The notes under the pieces are model-generated. The model did no database searches, was not told the DNA's origin, and saw only the letters and a program-made list of their open reading frames with translations. A stretch of DNA of 64,000 bases from Gloeopeniophorella convolvens (taxonomy: Eukaryota; Basidiomycota; Agaricomycetes; Russulales). The DNA lies in assembly GCA_022496205.1 (NCBI GenBank), contig WTXD01000037.1, forward strand, positions 1 to 64,000. The letters are read 5' to 3'. The translations under genes and the position numbers were made by a program. Positions within the stretch are counted from its first letter, which is position 1. Each line of letters begins with the position of its first letter. Below, in pieces: positions 48,174 to 60,888 of the stretch.

Positions 48174-49189
48174 GGTTGGGAAATCCGTAGGTTCCGAAGA
48201 TACCTTTAAGTATCGAACTCGATGCTTCTCGCTGTCGCTTCCGTGACTAAGGCGGAGCTGCCTGGATGCATCTGCGCCACCTTTCATACTCGCACCATAG
48301 GTAGCTATGTCAGGCTGGGAGTGCCTCCCGAACGTACAGGAGCCAGCAAAGGAACGCATCATTTGACGAATGGACCACTTAAGCTCCCATTGTAGCCAGC
48401 AGCCGGTCTCATCCGGCCGGTCAAGTTTCATGCATCACCCAAGTAGATGGCTCAGAGTGGGAGTACTAATTGCTGCGGTGCCCAATAGACGTTGGCTGTA
48501 GACGGAATGACAGGAGACATCAGTGCCAATGCATCTGACAAATAGCAAAGCACGACTTACAGCAAACTCAAAAATGGTAGACTCTGCAAAACTGCACGCA
48601 TCAATGGATCGGTGGTCGGCGGGACTCCCCAGTAACGTGCGCGGTTGGGTGTGAAAGCCGGATCCACACTGGGTTCCGTCCATCGGGCTGCTCGAATGAT
48701 CAAGTGTTTTTGACGAGCGCCCAACCGAACTAGACTCGAAACCTACCTGACTCTATTAGCCCGATGCCTGCGGAATGCAAGTGTCATAATTATGGAGTTT
48801 GCTGTAGGTGTGCGTGCTGACAAGGACGGTTACTGTTCATGACGCAAAGTGCAGTAGAGTCGGGATGTGAACACAAGCCAAACCGTCAGGCAGGCAGATG
48901 GGCGAAATCCTCACTTCGTGCACGAGTGGATGAACTAATCTGTCTGTACGCAAAGCTCGGAGTGCTAAGAACGGGCATTGTAGGCCTAGAGTGCGTGTTT
49001 ACTTGTGAGTGCCCTTCTGCTAGAGCGTGGGATCACATACCTACGAACCGCATGGAAACGTCATCCCGAAATCACTCGGATAGCCATGCGCCCGGACATG
49101 CTGCCAATGGAATAATACTGACGCGGTCAGAGTCAAAAGCCTTGCCATTATTGTCTAGCCTCCCTTCACATCGCTCCACTGTTCCCTGA
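48174..49189. other. DUF6534 copy 2 upstream region and unassigned sequence
   Basis: The first part resembles the upstream region of DUF6534 copy 1. Around 48683 down to 48575 (minus strand) a coherent segment reads DPAFTPNRARYWGVPPTTDP followed by LMRAVLQSLPFLSLL and a GTAAGT donor; it may be an exon of an unrecognised gene or a gene fragment. Confidence 0.3.
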
Positions 49190-51506
49190 TGCGGTGCCTA
49201 TGCCTTCAAGTGATGTTGATGTCGCCCTCAGGATCCTTGGACCATTGCAAACGATCGCATGTGGCTGCGCGCCTCCCGTCGTCTGGCAGTGGCGCTCAAT
49301 ATTGTCAGCCCGAGTCCAAGTACACGAGCGTCAACGTGTTACACAGAACACACGATGCCTCATTCTTGGCAGATCATTTGCAGTGGACCGCAGAGCCGGG
49401 GTTGGGACGTAGAAAGACAAATTGTTGCCCTACAAGCACTGTGGCTTGGTCAGGTACAAATCGTGTTGAGTGGTGCAGGTAGATGCATACAGATGACAGT
49501 GGCCGCGGAGGGGCCCGTGCTGGCCCGTGCGGCTGTTGGCCGAGTCAACAGTTTCCCACGTCTCTCACGGTGCCTCGGCATCCGGGTCCGAGCCCGGAAT
49601 CCGAGTGAGTCCAAGTGAATCTGAATCCTGATCTGCTTTGGCGACCATGTGCTGTCCTTCCTACTTCAACGTACAACCGAGTTGGACCTCTCTCTTATAT
49701 TCTGGTGGCCGTATTGTCCTATGGGCGCCCCCACCCCCCTCAGCATCCAATGAGCAAGCCATATGTCCCACGCATGCACAAGCATACACGCACGCCCGCA
49801 AACCCACCCGCACAGTGCTGAGTGCTTGTCGACCTCTATCATGTCTACATGGGATTCGAGTTCAAATTCAGTTCCATCCCAGCTCCCTTCGCCCCTCGGA
49901 TCTCAGCCTTACCGGGTCGGCATATCTGCATCGTAAAATCAGAAGGTCAATCTCCAGAACACCCAGCGTCTGCGCATGGCCTTTTGGGCTGCAGATCGTG
50001 CCTTGCTGCGCACTTCGGTTAGTCCGCGCGTTCGGGGCTTGTGCGATCATTAGGGAACACTGGCATCTCATTCCTGTCCATGAATAGTCTCGCACTTCTG
50101 TAGGTATGTAGCACTTCGCTACCGGCGCAGCAGGCGCATGTATACACGCGGGGGCGTACACCTGGGCCCCGTGTATCCTTCATGGTATGTAGTAGTAACG
50201 CACTGGTGAGATGCCACTAAAATCAACCCATTTCGCTGTACCTTGCAGAGCTAACAGGGCTTTCGGCGTCCAACCACCAGTCCGACTTGTACATGCCTGG
50301 GTCTTTTCCGGCTCAGCACCTCGTTTTCCCGACGGAGATACGCGATACTCAAGGCGGGCTATCGAATGTCAGCGCACCGGACATTGTCAGGCCTATGCGA
50401 ATGGTGAGCGTAACAACTGGACACGCAGGGACGTCACATCTACTGCGGGTAGGGTGCGCGTGGCGTCGCTAGTCAGGGGCGCGATGGGGTCCAAGGTGTG
50501 TACGAGCATGTGGAACCTCACGCCGGTATGCTTAGACTTCTCAGGGACTGGCGCCTCGGATACCACCGTGGCTACTGGCAAAGGCTCTGAGGACCAACGC
50601 ATGGCCCAAAACTATCGCGGCGAGCTGCCTCATGCATCAAAGCAGACCAGGCGGGCCCCCACCTGGCCCATCGAACAGAACAGAGGCCACTGGAGGATGC
50701 CGCAGGTTCCTCGAGTGAGCTGTGACTCGTTTCGACAAGCGCGACCTCATTATTTACAAGTATGGTTGCCCCGATCGACACCGGACCCGTGGGTTGGCGA
50801 TACTTTCTACGCTTATCAGCACCTAGGGCCTTGCAGCAAGGTATGGGTAGTACCAATCGCAAACCCTGTCATAGGAATAGACTAACGTTCAATGCCTTTA
50901 CCAGGAGTCCGACGTATTCGCCCTGGCGAGCCCAGAGCCCCAGCCATCCAGAGAGCGCTCATACAACGTGCCACGGTATCTGCTGCGATCTCAATCTATG
51001 ACGACCGGACTCTATGTAACTCAAGGTGCCCCAGGTCGATCTCACAACACGTCATGTACGCCGCAGCCAGACCCAAGGATCCTTGGAAATATTGCTAGCG
51101 CCCAAACAGCCAAACTTTTTGCAAACCCATTCGACGCGCACTCACACCTGCCCTTTCTTGCCGTGAGTATTGTCCGCTTGGAACATCCTCATAGATCTAC
51201 CAATTCCGAGCCGACGCCGACCCTCTGACATCGCTAAATCGCCCGGATCTCGTGTATCTCAGGTGGACTGGCAACGCGCCGCCGGTCTCGGGCACCGCTG
51301 CCTTCAAGTTCTTGCCCTCGGATGAAGGTATGTATGGGTACCTCTCTAAATCGCAGTATCACCCAGGATCCATCAATCTTCGCATGGTCGTCGCGATTGG
51401 GCTCCAGGCTATAACGCAATTCTTGGTCCCACTATGGATTCCAGTACTGCTATGCACAATTGTATTGATTAGCATCTACTGTACGGTACATGTCTTCGTT
51501 CTATAG
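49190..51506 (+). CDS. Unrecognised multi-exon gene with C-terminal membrane segment
   Basis: Several exon-like pieces on the plus strand are separated by GT-AG sequences: SDLYMPGSFPAQHLVFPTEI (50285), a segment with WVGDTFYAYQHLG (50790), ESDVFALASPEPQPSRERSY (50905), DPRILGNIASAQTAKLFANP (51070), IYQFRADADPLTSLNRPDLV (51196), and WTGNAPPVSGTAAFKFLPSD followed by a strongly hydrophobic stretch (AITQFLVPLWIPVLLCTIVL) to 51506. I do not recognise the family. The 5' limit and exon joins are uncertain; the start given is only the first plausible ATG. It could be a decayed gene. Confidence 0.3.
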
Positions 51507-51543
51507 CCTCCTAGCTTGAATTATACATTTTCAGGACACGGAA

Positions 51544-52416
51544 TCAGCGCGAGCCACATGTACAAGGAGATAGAGAACACCCAAGTTCGCGCCGCGGGTA
51601 GCAAAAATGATACCAGGGACTAGCAGGTAGCCAGCAGAACAGCGCTTGAGGTACTTCGCCAGTATGCACCTTGGTCGGAAGAGGTCGGAGATGGCGTTGA
51701 TAGTACTGGAATGGGCTCGGACGATAGTGATGCGATAGGGTCCCAGAACAACGGAGAAGGCTGGAGACAGAGATGCTGCGGTGCTGGTATCGATGGCAGA
51801 TGTAGGAATAGCCTACAATCCGTGAGCTAGAGGCAGTGAACGGGAACTCACTCACCGTCTTGAGAGCTACGCGCTCGAGCCTGCTCGAGCTGAGCAGGAG
51901 TTGGTGCGCGTCTTGGCGTGGCAGCGAGATTCTGATCATTGAGAGCCTTCGAGATTGCGCAACTAGGAGCAATGCTCTGAGCTCTCGACGCTCGTCCACA
52001 AGTGTCAAGTACTTACTGGGTTACGTCCAAGCGACACCACTGAGCGCAGGTCGTGCGGACACGGCGTCCCCGTTGAAGCTCGGGCGAGATCGCCGCGTAT
52101 TGTGATTGTCGCCTGCGGACTTGTCGTGAGCTTGCGTACCGCCCGCGCCACCACTGATCGTTCAAACGTTGAGAGTAAGAGGTGCTACGTACTCACCGGC
52201 CCGTCTGGTCGCAGCCCAACCCCGCCCACATCCGTCGGCTCGTACGGCTGATTCGCCATCGCCCGCAGCTCCGTCTCCGCTACGCCGCCCGCACTTACTT
52301 ACCAGGGCTTGCCCGCCGCCACCCCTCCGGACCGGCCCGCCTTCCCAGGCTGTTTCCCACCCTCTCTTCCCTGCTGTTCGCTGTTTGGCATTCGCGACCC
52401 CGACGCCGTCCCTCAT
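51544..52416 (-). other. Minus-strand locus duplicated at 55.9-57.1 kb, unit 1
   Basis: This stretch has the same order of landmarks as 56100-56780: a segment with GYLLVPGIIFATRGANLG-like coding near its 3' end, ttgagagctacgc, and a segment near 52230 reading CGRGWAATRRAGE. Coding potential is weak and no complete ORF can be assembled. It may be a degenerate gene. It lies directly upstream of DUF6535 copy 3. Confidence 0.35.
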
Positions 52417-52941
52417 GCCATTATGTAGACCTAGGCTACGCCGTCTGTGTGATGGCTTGTTACTCGCGGCCCGATCCAGCTTCGTTCAATGAACACACGG
52501 CTGAGAAGCCGTCCTAAGTTGGATCGTGATCGTCGGACAGTGATAGGATGAGGAGATCGGACTATAAGCTACATCAGTCGTAATATACGTACCTTTATTC
52601 TTTACCGTTTGACTCAACTATGTAGGCAAACGGATTCTCGATCCTTCTCACTCGTGTGCGCACTCGACGGGCGACGCCATCCGGTCTCAGTAAGTTCAAG
52701 GAAGCCCTCACATTCTGGGCCGTGCCAATTGGTTTCATTCACAGTGCCAGGCTTGTGCGTCAACGCCTCGTGTTGCCCACATGACGGCATGTTGGGTGAC
52801 AGTTGTTCCTCCTTGTTCTCTTTCCTCGCTCCCCACCACCTTCCTCTTACCGGTTCTTCTTTACGTCGTTCCCGCATCCCTCCGGTGAAGCTACTCAGGC
52901 ACTAGATAGCCCAAGATACAAGACACAAGATACAAATTGCC

Positions 52942-55594
52942 ATGTGCCGCCTTTTGCGTCGGTTTTGGCCGAGAGTCAATCGCCGCGACATTGAGATGGA
53001 AGACAGACACAGCGGTAAGTGTTCTTGTTCCATGTGCCGCTCATGCACTGAGACGTGCTCAAAGGGCCATCCGAAGCGACGGAGGACCGCAAGCCTGAAG
53101 ACTATGGGGAAAGCGCTAACGCGCTCTGGACGCTGTACGGCAAAGAAGCCGAGAATCACGACAAGGCGCTCATAGAGACGTGGAGGAGCGACATGGAGGC
53201 GATCATCATATTCGTGCGTCCTCATTCTCCCTGTATCGCTTTGATTTACTCAATTGCACCATGTCGACAGGCCGGCTTGTATTCTGCAACTCTCACATCA
53301 TTCCTCGTCGACAGCTACAAGAATCTGCAACCCGACCCGGCACAGGAGACTGCATTCTACGGACGACAGTCAGCGTTAACCCTTGCCTAGATATCTCAAC
53401 AGCTCGCATCGACTGGTTCCCAACCTCCTATCGCTCCGGCTTCTTTTATCCCCATTCCCGAATTCACACCTAGATCGTCCAACGTCAGGGTCAACGTGTA
53501 TTGGTTCATGAGCCTCGTCTTCAGCCTCTCCGCTGCTCTCTTCGCGACGATCATCCAGCAATGGGTCCGATACTACATGCAGCTCTTTCAGCGATACGAT
53601 CACGCCCTCAAGCGGGCCCGACTGCGCCAATACCTCTTCGAAGGCGCCAGGCGCTCGCGCATGTCCATCATGGTCGAAGCCGTCCCTGCGCTGATCCACA
53701 TCTCCCTCTTCCTATTCTTCATGGGGCTCTCCGACTTTCTCTTCAATCTCAACACCACCGCCGCCATCGCTACCGTCATTCCTATTGTCCTGTGCGCCTC
53801 GTTTTACATCTGGGGAGTCATCAGCCCTATTATACGCCCTCAATCTGCATATCAAACTCCGTTCTCTGGCTTGTTCTGGTACCTCTTCCAGAAGATCGGA
53901 GGCCGCGAGCATCGTGATCACGACTTGCTTAAGCCTATCAGCACGAACATGGCGGAGGGTCGGATGCAGCTCGCCATGGACGAGACGGATGATCGGCAGG
54001 TCCGGGACGCACGAGCAATCACCTGGTTAATCAACAATCGGACGGAGGAGAGCGAGATCGAAGAGTTGGTGCTCAGCATCCCCACCTCCTTCAATACTTC
54101 CTGGGGCGTGATGACCTGGCGCACAGTCGCGCAAATCGACGCCAGAGATGAAGACCAGGTCTTAGCCCTACCGACCTATGTATGACCTTTCGGCGCATCG
54201 CACCGCATCACTCTGACGCGGTTGATGTTTCAGGCAGACAGCTGCCAGCATGGCCTTCTTAACCGGCCTATCCCGGCGACCCACGAACACAGCGCGGTCC
54301 GTGAGCTTTGCAAGGACGTCAGGCGGTCTTTGGAGACGTGCGGGGATCCATCTTCCTCTGACCGAGAGCTCAGACGTGCTCGTGCATGCATTGAATCCGT
54401 TGCGCTCCTCACAATCCATACCGGCGCTTCCATTGATGAATTCGGGGGTTCCCCTCGTCGCAAGGGTGCTCATCGGTGTAGGTGCTGCCGGTGAAGGAGC
54501 TCGCGAAACGCTACCCAGTGTAATGGGGTCTGCTATCCCATATGATATGCACTCGACATGCGTCGCTCTTGTTCTCTGTCAGGACCTAGGCCTATTTGTT
54601 TTCGCCTACCGCGACCTTACACTTGAGCGCTGTCGGACAGTAGATCGCCCCCTACATTCAGCACTTCAATCCACAAGAAGCCTGTGCAATGCACTTGAAG
54701 GTGGAACTGTCAAATAGCGACGAAGAGCAAGTCAGAATGACACTCCGAAATCACGAGGCAGAAATCAGGGTGCTTGACGATACCAAAGCTGAACATGACA
54801 GTATTAGGGGGCACGAGCTGTTATATGCAACTTTGTCGCTGTTCTCGGATCTCTGCTCCCTCTTCCCGGCGCATCGCTGAAAATCAGTACAGAGCCCTCT
54901 CCCTTGATTCAGGCTCCTGCTACCCCCTTCAGGGACCAGCACTTCACCGTGCGGCAGCTGGTGCCTGCAGAACCGATACTCAAGACATTGGTCGCTTTCG
55001 GACCCCGACTGCGCCGTATCATCGAGGACACGGACACGACTTCTGGTGAACGTGCGGTGGACTTGGTGAAGGAGCTACAAGGCATCTGGAGGGAGCTTCG
55101 TGCAAACGGATCACCCATGCGTGTCACGTGGGATCGTATGGAGGAACGAAGATATTGGCGTATCAAGGACTGCGGGACCAATGGGAGATTCGGCTTTACC
55201 GTCGAGCTGTTCTTCATCACGCTACAACACCTCCTACTTGAAGACGCCAACACACTGCTCCCGGACTCGCACCGCGTCTTTTACATCCTCACATTCCGGG
55301 CATTGACATCTGACTGGGTGCGAGCGGCGCAAGCATTCAGAAGCGACTCAGCGAATTCTCCTCGACCTTCTCTGTGACGTCGTGATTCTTGGCCGTGGCA
55401 TCGTCTCGCACGAGTTCCCGGACTGGGCCATGAATGAACTTTTGGATTTTCTGGGGAAAGTCCTTCGGGGAGAACGTGGGTCGCACATCGACGATGCAGT
55501 GCGGGAGCTGGAGGAAGCACGTGAGGCGGAGACCTACAGATACCTTGTGCTTGAATACTGGCAAGGGAAGGCTCTTGGGTTGCTTCGGGGGTGA
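52942..55594 (+). pseudogene. DUF6535 gene copy 3, multiply broken
   Basis: Starts MCRLLRRFWPRVNRRDIEMED, and exon 2 joins in frame. A nonsense TAG at 53388-53390 replaces the CAG present in the other copies (SLAQISQQL). Further lesions follow: a frame change at about 54440, an extra base in ggtggaactgtc near 54705, a missing base in ctcttcccggcg near 54868, and a disturbed frame near 55318. The core segment RVNVYWFMSLVFSLSAALFA is still well preserved. Clearly a pseudogene. Confidence 0.88.
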
Positions 55595-55899
55595 TGCGCA
55601 TTGGCAGAAGATGCTTTGGCTCCTCCCGACACGTAAGCCACCGTTCTCCTATCCCATACGTTGCGACTGAGTATTCTCTTCCACCAGGCCTCATGGGACC
55701 GGTTCTTCCAGCATCGTCTAATTGAGCTGCAACAGTCTACTTACACCGTTCAAAGGTTTGGTCCCTGCACTCACCACATGAAGCAGCTACAAAATATATA
55801 CGTTGTGCAGATACGTCACGTCTTAGAATTGGGTTGTAGTTGATGTCTTGGGCCCGCGTTTCCCATTATCTATGCACCTTCATATGTCTTCCCCTCATC

Positions 55900-57101
55900 T
55901 TCCGCATGATAATATTCAATCGATTCACACCAAAACCATTTAAGTTGGCGCACAGCGAGGCGCGAGATTCAGGGTTTCCAGAATGATCGTAAGAACCAGT
56001 GCTACCAGCCCCTTTATAGATTCCGGTACCACGCACAATTATATTGGTTAGCATTTATTGTACTAGTACGGTACATGTCTTCGTTCTGCTACTCTACGCC
56101 AGCTCCGTGAGTCCGGTTACGCACCTGCCGGATGTGGAATCCGCGCGAGCCACGTGCACATGGCGCTACAAAATACCCAGTCCACACCGTGGGCGGCGAA
56201 AGCAGCACCGAAGACCAGCACGTAGCCATGTAGCAGCGATTGGAATCGTTTACCGGTTTATGGCTTGATCCGAAGAAGTCGGAGACGACGACGAGTGTAC
56301 CGGTTCAGGCTCAGACGACGACAACAAGATGCGAGGATGCCAGAACGATGGGGAGAACGGGGGACGGGCAGGCGGACACGGACAGTTAATTTTGAAGTAG
56401 CCTGCAATCTTTGAGCCAGACGCAGCGAATTGGCACTTATCTGTCACTTTGAGAGCTACGCACCAGAATCTACCCGAACTGGGCAGAGTCAGTACACGTC
56501 TAGCTGTGGCTGGGAGATCCTGACGCCTGAGGGTTTCTTTGACGTTTGCAGAACTGGGTGTGATACTGTTGAGCCCTAGACGTTGATGTAACTTTGCTTA
56601 CTGCTGCAGTATCGTCTGCTGAATCGCTGATCACCCAAACGTCGGAAAAGAAAAAACAGGTGCCACGTACAGTTGCGAATGCGCCGCACCAGCGCCCCGT
56701 ACAGCCGCAGCCCACCCCTGCCTGCGTCCATCCGCTGGTAGAGCTCGTCCGCCTCCATCGCGCCGGTAGCGCTGATGCATCCGCACCCATGGCAGCAGCC
56801 AGTGCGGCCGTCGCCGCACGTGGCGTCTCGACTCTCGAACCCAGCAGCGAGCATCGCCTCGGCCAGGCCGTTGACTGGTGTGGGCATGAAGATATGGCAC
56901 GTCGACGTTCGGCGGGACAAGCAGCAGCGGGGCGATGTCTTCCACAGGCATGTCGAGCTCGGGACCTGTGGCGATGACTGCAACAGCTGCAGCGCTGTTT
57001 TTGGAGTTGGCTGCAGCGGCGGCCGCGCGCTGCTGTTTTTTGTGGCTCTTCCGGTTGTGCGCCTCGGCCGCAGGCATCGCCGAGAACATATCTGCATTCA
57101 C
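55900..57101 (-). other. Minus-strand locus duplicated at 51.5-52.4 kb, unit 2
   Basis: On the minus strand an ORF from 57101 starts MNADMFSAMPAAEAHNRKSH and a second overlapping frame gives MEADELYQRMDAGRGGLRLY followed by GALVRRIRNCTW with a possible GT donor. Further downstream (56.1-56.2 kb) a GYVLVFGAAFAAHG segment parallels the 51.6-kb sequence. It may be a small membrane-protein gene or its remnant; no family recognised. Confidence 0.35.
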
Positions 57102-57787
57102 AAAATCATGCGCGAGTGTGTTTTGCCTTTGCTTGTGTCAGGTGCAGATGTATGGCATATGCGTGCATGTGTTGTGTAGTGTATGCTCGTCCAATCAAGC
57201 ACTGTCGTGCCGCGTCAGCGCAACATAATGCAGAGCACGGCGAGGGCGTACCGATGTCTGGGAAGTCGCAGCGGTGGTAGTGGTGCAGCCTGGCAGCGGT
57301 GTCGTGGAGATGACAAGATGATTCGATGAGGTGGAGTGGAGAGCGAGCGCGACGGCCACCATTAGGCTTGCTCGCGCCGCCACCTCCCACACCTCCGGTC
57401 CGGTCTGCCCACCCCCATATATGTAAATAACTCTAAACAACTCCAGAGCGTTCGGACCGACTCCGACGACTGATCCTGGGACCTTCGCCCTCCTTCGCTA
57501 CGCTCTTTCGCACGCACGTCGTAACTCTGCTCGCTCTGATACACACTTCTTTGCAAGGGTCTAACATATATATTCAATGTCCACTGGGGAACCACCGCCT
57601 CTCATCGATCATCTAGTACATTGCTGCGTTATCCCATGGATCCCTCGCCATGCTAGGATAGCTGTTGGCCACAGAGCGCGTGTATGCGTATGCTTTTGGA
57701 TTGGGCCAACTCGATGTCTCGCGAGGTGCCGTTAACATTGGCTGCAATGACTGAGAGGCACCGCACCAGCTCGTGGTTGAGTTCATT

Positions 57788-58054
57788 TCATGTAGAAGTC
57801 GTTTCAGATGCGCTTACTGTGAGCTCCCCGGTGAAACGTATATTGTTGTCCCGCGCAAGTCTGATCGAGCCCAGACACTCTACTACCAGCTTCGCCTGTG
57901 TCCAGATCATTGGACTGGGGCAATGGTGTTTCGCGGTCTCCACACCATGCACGGCGACAATCGTTGTAAGCAGCCGCTGCGCTTCTCGATCAAGTTTGCC
58001 TGTGCACGCGCCTTCGAGATGCCCATCAGGGTCGACGATAATGGCACCTTCCAT
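57788..58054 (-). CDS. Small hypothetical ORF
   Basis: An 88-codon ORF, MEGAIIVDPDGHLEGACTG followed by KLDREAQRLLTTIVAVHGVE and ending FTGELTVSASETTST. The composition looks protein-like, but there is no recognised family, no signal peptide and no homologous partner in the other duplication units. The plus strand also carries an open frame here (57773-58105), so the coding strand is uncertain. Confidence 0.2.
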   Translation of the reverse strand: MEGAIIVDPDGHLEGACTGKLDREAQRLLTTIVAVHGVETAKHHCPSPMIWTQAKLVVECLGSIRLARDNNIRFTGELTVSASETTST

Positions 58055-58212
58055 TCATGCTTCCAGCCTGTTCAGGTCGGGGCCTGTATTCCGCACGCCG
58101 AGTAGGCAGTCCCATCTGCTCTCCTTCCTTATCCCTTCCACCACCTCGCTCACCCCATTCTTCTGTTCCTCGCTGCGTGCTCTTCCTAGTGAGACCTGCG
58201 TTGAGACCCAAG

Positions 58213-60888
58213 ATGCGAGATATCGTCCCCCAGTTTCTGCGACGCATATGGCCGAAGAGCATCGGCCCTGACATGGAGATGCTGGGTCGATCCGGTACTT
58301 CACTTTTCTGTGGACCTCCCTCGCGCTGACGTTTATTCAAGAAACGCTCAGCGACGAAGTCATTGAGGGCGAAGTCGATGTCGAGGTCGAGAAACCACAG
58401 GACTACGGAGAGACTGCAAACGCGCTCTGGACGCTGTACGGAAAAGAAGCCGAGAATCACGACAAGGCGCTCATAGAGACGTGGAGGAGCGATATGGAGG
58501 CGATCATCATATTCGTGCGTCCTCATTCTCCCTGTTTTCGCCTTGGTATATTGAATCGTACCGTGTCAATAGGCCGGGTTGTATTCTGCCACCCTCACGT
58601 CATTCCTCGTAGATAGTTACAAGAACTTGCAACCCGACCCGGCACAAGAGACCGCATTCTATGGACGACAATCGGCTTCGTCCCTTGCTCAGATCTCCCA
58701 ACAGCTCGCCTCCACTGGTTCCCTATCTCCTATTGCCCCAGCCACGTTCGTGACCATCCGCGACTTCACACCCTCCTCGTCCGACGTCAGGGTGAATGTG
58801 TATTGGTTCATGAGCCTCGTCTTCAGCCTCTCCGCAGCCCTCTTCGCGACGATCATCCAGCAATGGGTCCGGTACTATATGCAACTCTTCCAGCGATACG
58901 ATCATGCTCTCAAGCGTGCCCGACTGCGCCAGTACTTGTTCCAAGGTGCTAGGCGCTCGCGCATGTCAATTATGGTCGAGGTCGTCCCAGCGCTTATCCA
59001 CATCTCCCTCTTCCTCTTTTTCATGGGCCTCGCCGACTTCCTCTTCAATCTCAATACCACCACCGCTACCGCTACCGTCATCCCCATTGCCTTTTGTGCA
59101 ACATTCTACCTGTGGGCCGTCATCGGCCCAGTTATACGCCCGCAATCATCATATCAGACACCATTCTCTGGACTCTTCTGGTACATGTTTCAGAGGACCA
59201 GAGGCCGCATACGCCACGATCACGGCTCGCCCAAGCCTGTCAGCACGAACATGGCAGAGGGTCGGATGCAACTCGCTATGGACCAGACGAATGAGCGGCA
59301 GGTCCGGGATGCACAAGCGATTGCCTGGTTGATCAACAACCGGACGGAGGAGAGCGAGATTGAAGAGCTGATGCTCAGCATCCCCACTTCCTTTGATACA
59401 CCTTGGGGCATGGCAGCCTGGCGCACGGTCGCGCAAATCGATGCCAGCGATGAAGACCAGGTCCTACCTCTATCGATTTATGTATGGCTTTTCGGCGCAC
59501 CACACCGCATCACTCTAACGCACGTAATCTTTCAGGCAAATGACCGCTGGCCTGACCTTTTTACCCATCCTCTTCCGGAGATCCATGAACACAGCGCTGT
59601 CCGGGAGCTTTGCAAGAACGTCGGGCGGTCATTGGAAACGTGTAGGAATCTGGTTTCATCTGGCGAGAAACTCAAATGTGCTCGTGCATGTGTCGGGTCC
59701 ATCGCGTCCCTTGCAATCTGTACGGGTGCTTCTGTGGATAATTTCGGTGACCCCTTCTTCATCGCGGAGATGCTCATCGGCGTGGGTACTGCCAGTGAAC
59801 AAGCTCGCGGGATGCTTCCCAGCGTAATGATGGGGCCTACTATCACATTCGAGATGCACCTGACATGTGCCACTCTTCTTACTTGTCGATCCGTAGCCAA
59901 GAGCCCCTATTGGATCCCCGTACCGGCGGAGGTGGCACTTAAGCACTGCCGGTCAGTCGACCGCCTTTTACATTCAGCCCTCCAATACGTGAAACGCCTA
60001 TGCAATGCACTTGAAGGTGGACTGTCGAATGACGATGAAGAGCAAGTGAGAATTGCGCTGAGAGAAATCAGGAAGCTTGATGATATCGGAGCCAAATACC
60101 ACAGAAGCAAGGAGGACGTGCTGTGGCGTTTTGAAACGCCCCGGTCCACCTCAGATCTCTGCTCCCTCTTGCCCGGTGCATCCCTAGACACCAGTACGAG
60201 GCACTCTCCTTTGATTCAGGCCCTTGCTACGTCATTCCAGGACAGGCGCACTATTTTGCAGCAATTAGTGTCCGCAGAACCAATACTCCAGACATTAGTC
60301 GCTTTTGGTTCCCGGCTGCGCGCTACCATCGAGGACACGCACGGTACTTCTCGTGAACGTGTCATAGTCTCGGCAAACGAGCTGCAAGCCATCTGGGGGG
60401 AACTTCGTGTAAACGAACCACCCGTGAAGGTCATATGGGAACGCATGGAAGAACGAAGGTATTGGCGCATCGAGGACTGCGGGACCAATGGCAGATTCGG
60501 CTTCACCGTCGAGCTGTTCTTCATCACGCTACAACGCCTCCTGCCTGAAGACCACAACACACTCCCCGCCACACACCGCGTCTTCTACATCCACACATTT
60601 CGGGCGTTGACCTCCGACTGGGAGCGGCGTTGCAGACGTTCAGATGCAACTCAGCGAGTTCTCCTAGACCTTCTCTGCGACACCCTGTTTCCTGGCCGCG
60701 GCATCGTCTCGCACGAGTTGCCGGACTGGGCCATGGACGAACTTTTGGACTTGCTGAAGAAAGTGTTTCAAGGAGTACGCGGGTCGCACATTGACGATGT
60801 AGTGCAGCAGCTGAAAGCGGTGGGGATCGACAAACGCTCTTGGCTTGGATACCGACGAGGGCAAGCCCTTGAGCTACTTCGAGGTTGA
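58213..60888 (+). CDS. DUF6535 domain membrane protein, copy 4 (intact)
   Basis: Exon 1 (MRDIVPQFLRRIWPKSIGPD) splices at GTACTT into exon 2 (ETLSDEVIEGEVDVEVEK, DYGETANALWTLYGKEAEN, ALIETWRSDMEAIIIF), then at GTGCGT into a 769-codon open frame. The DUF6535 domain includes AGLYSATLTSFLVDSYKNL, GRQSASSLAQISQQLAS, RVNVYWFMSLVFSLSAALFATI, RARLRQYLFQGARRSRMS and several hydrophobic helices, among them VVPALIHISLFLFFMGLADF. The C-terminal 500 residues are helical with no named domain. A 54-nt stretch at 59482-59535 matches the third intron of copies 2 and 3 but has no stop and keeps frame, so it may or may not be removed. The role of the family is unknown. Confidence 0.82.
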
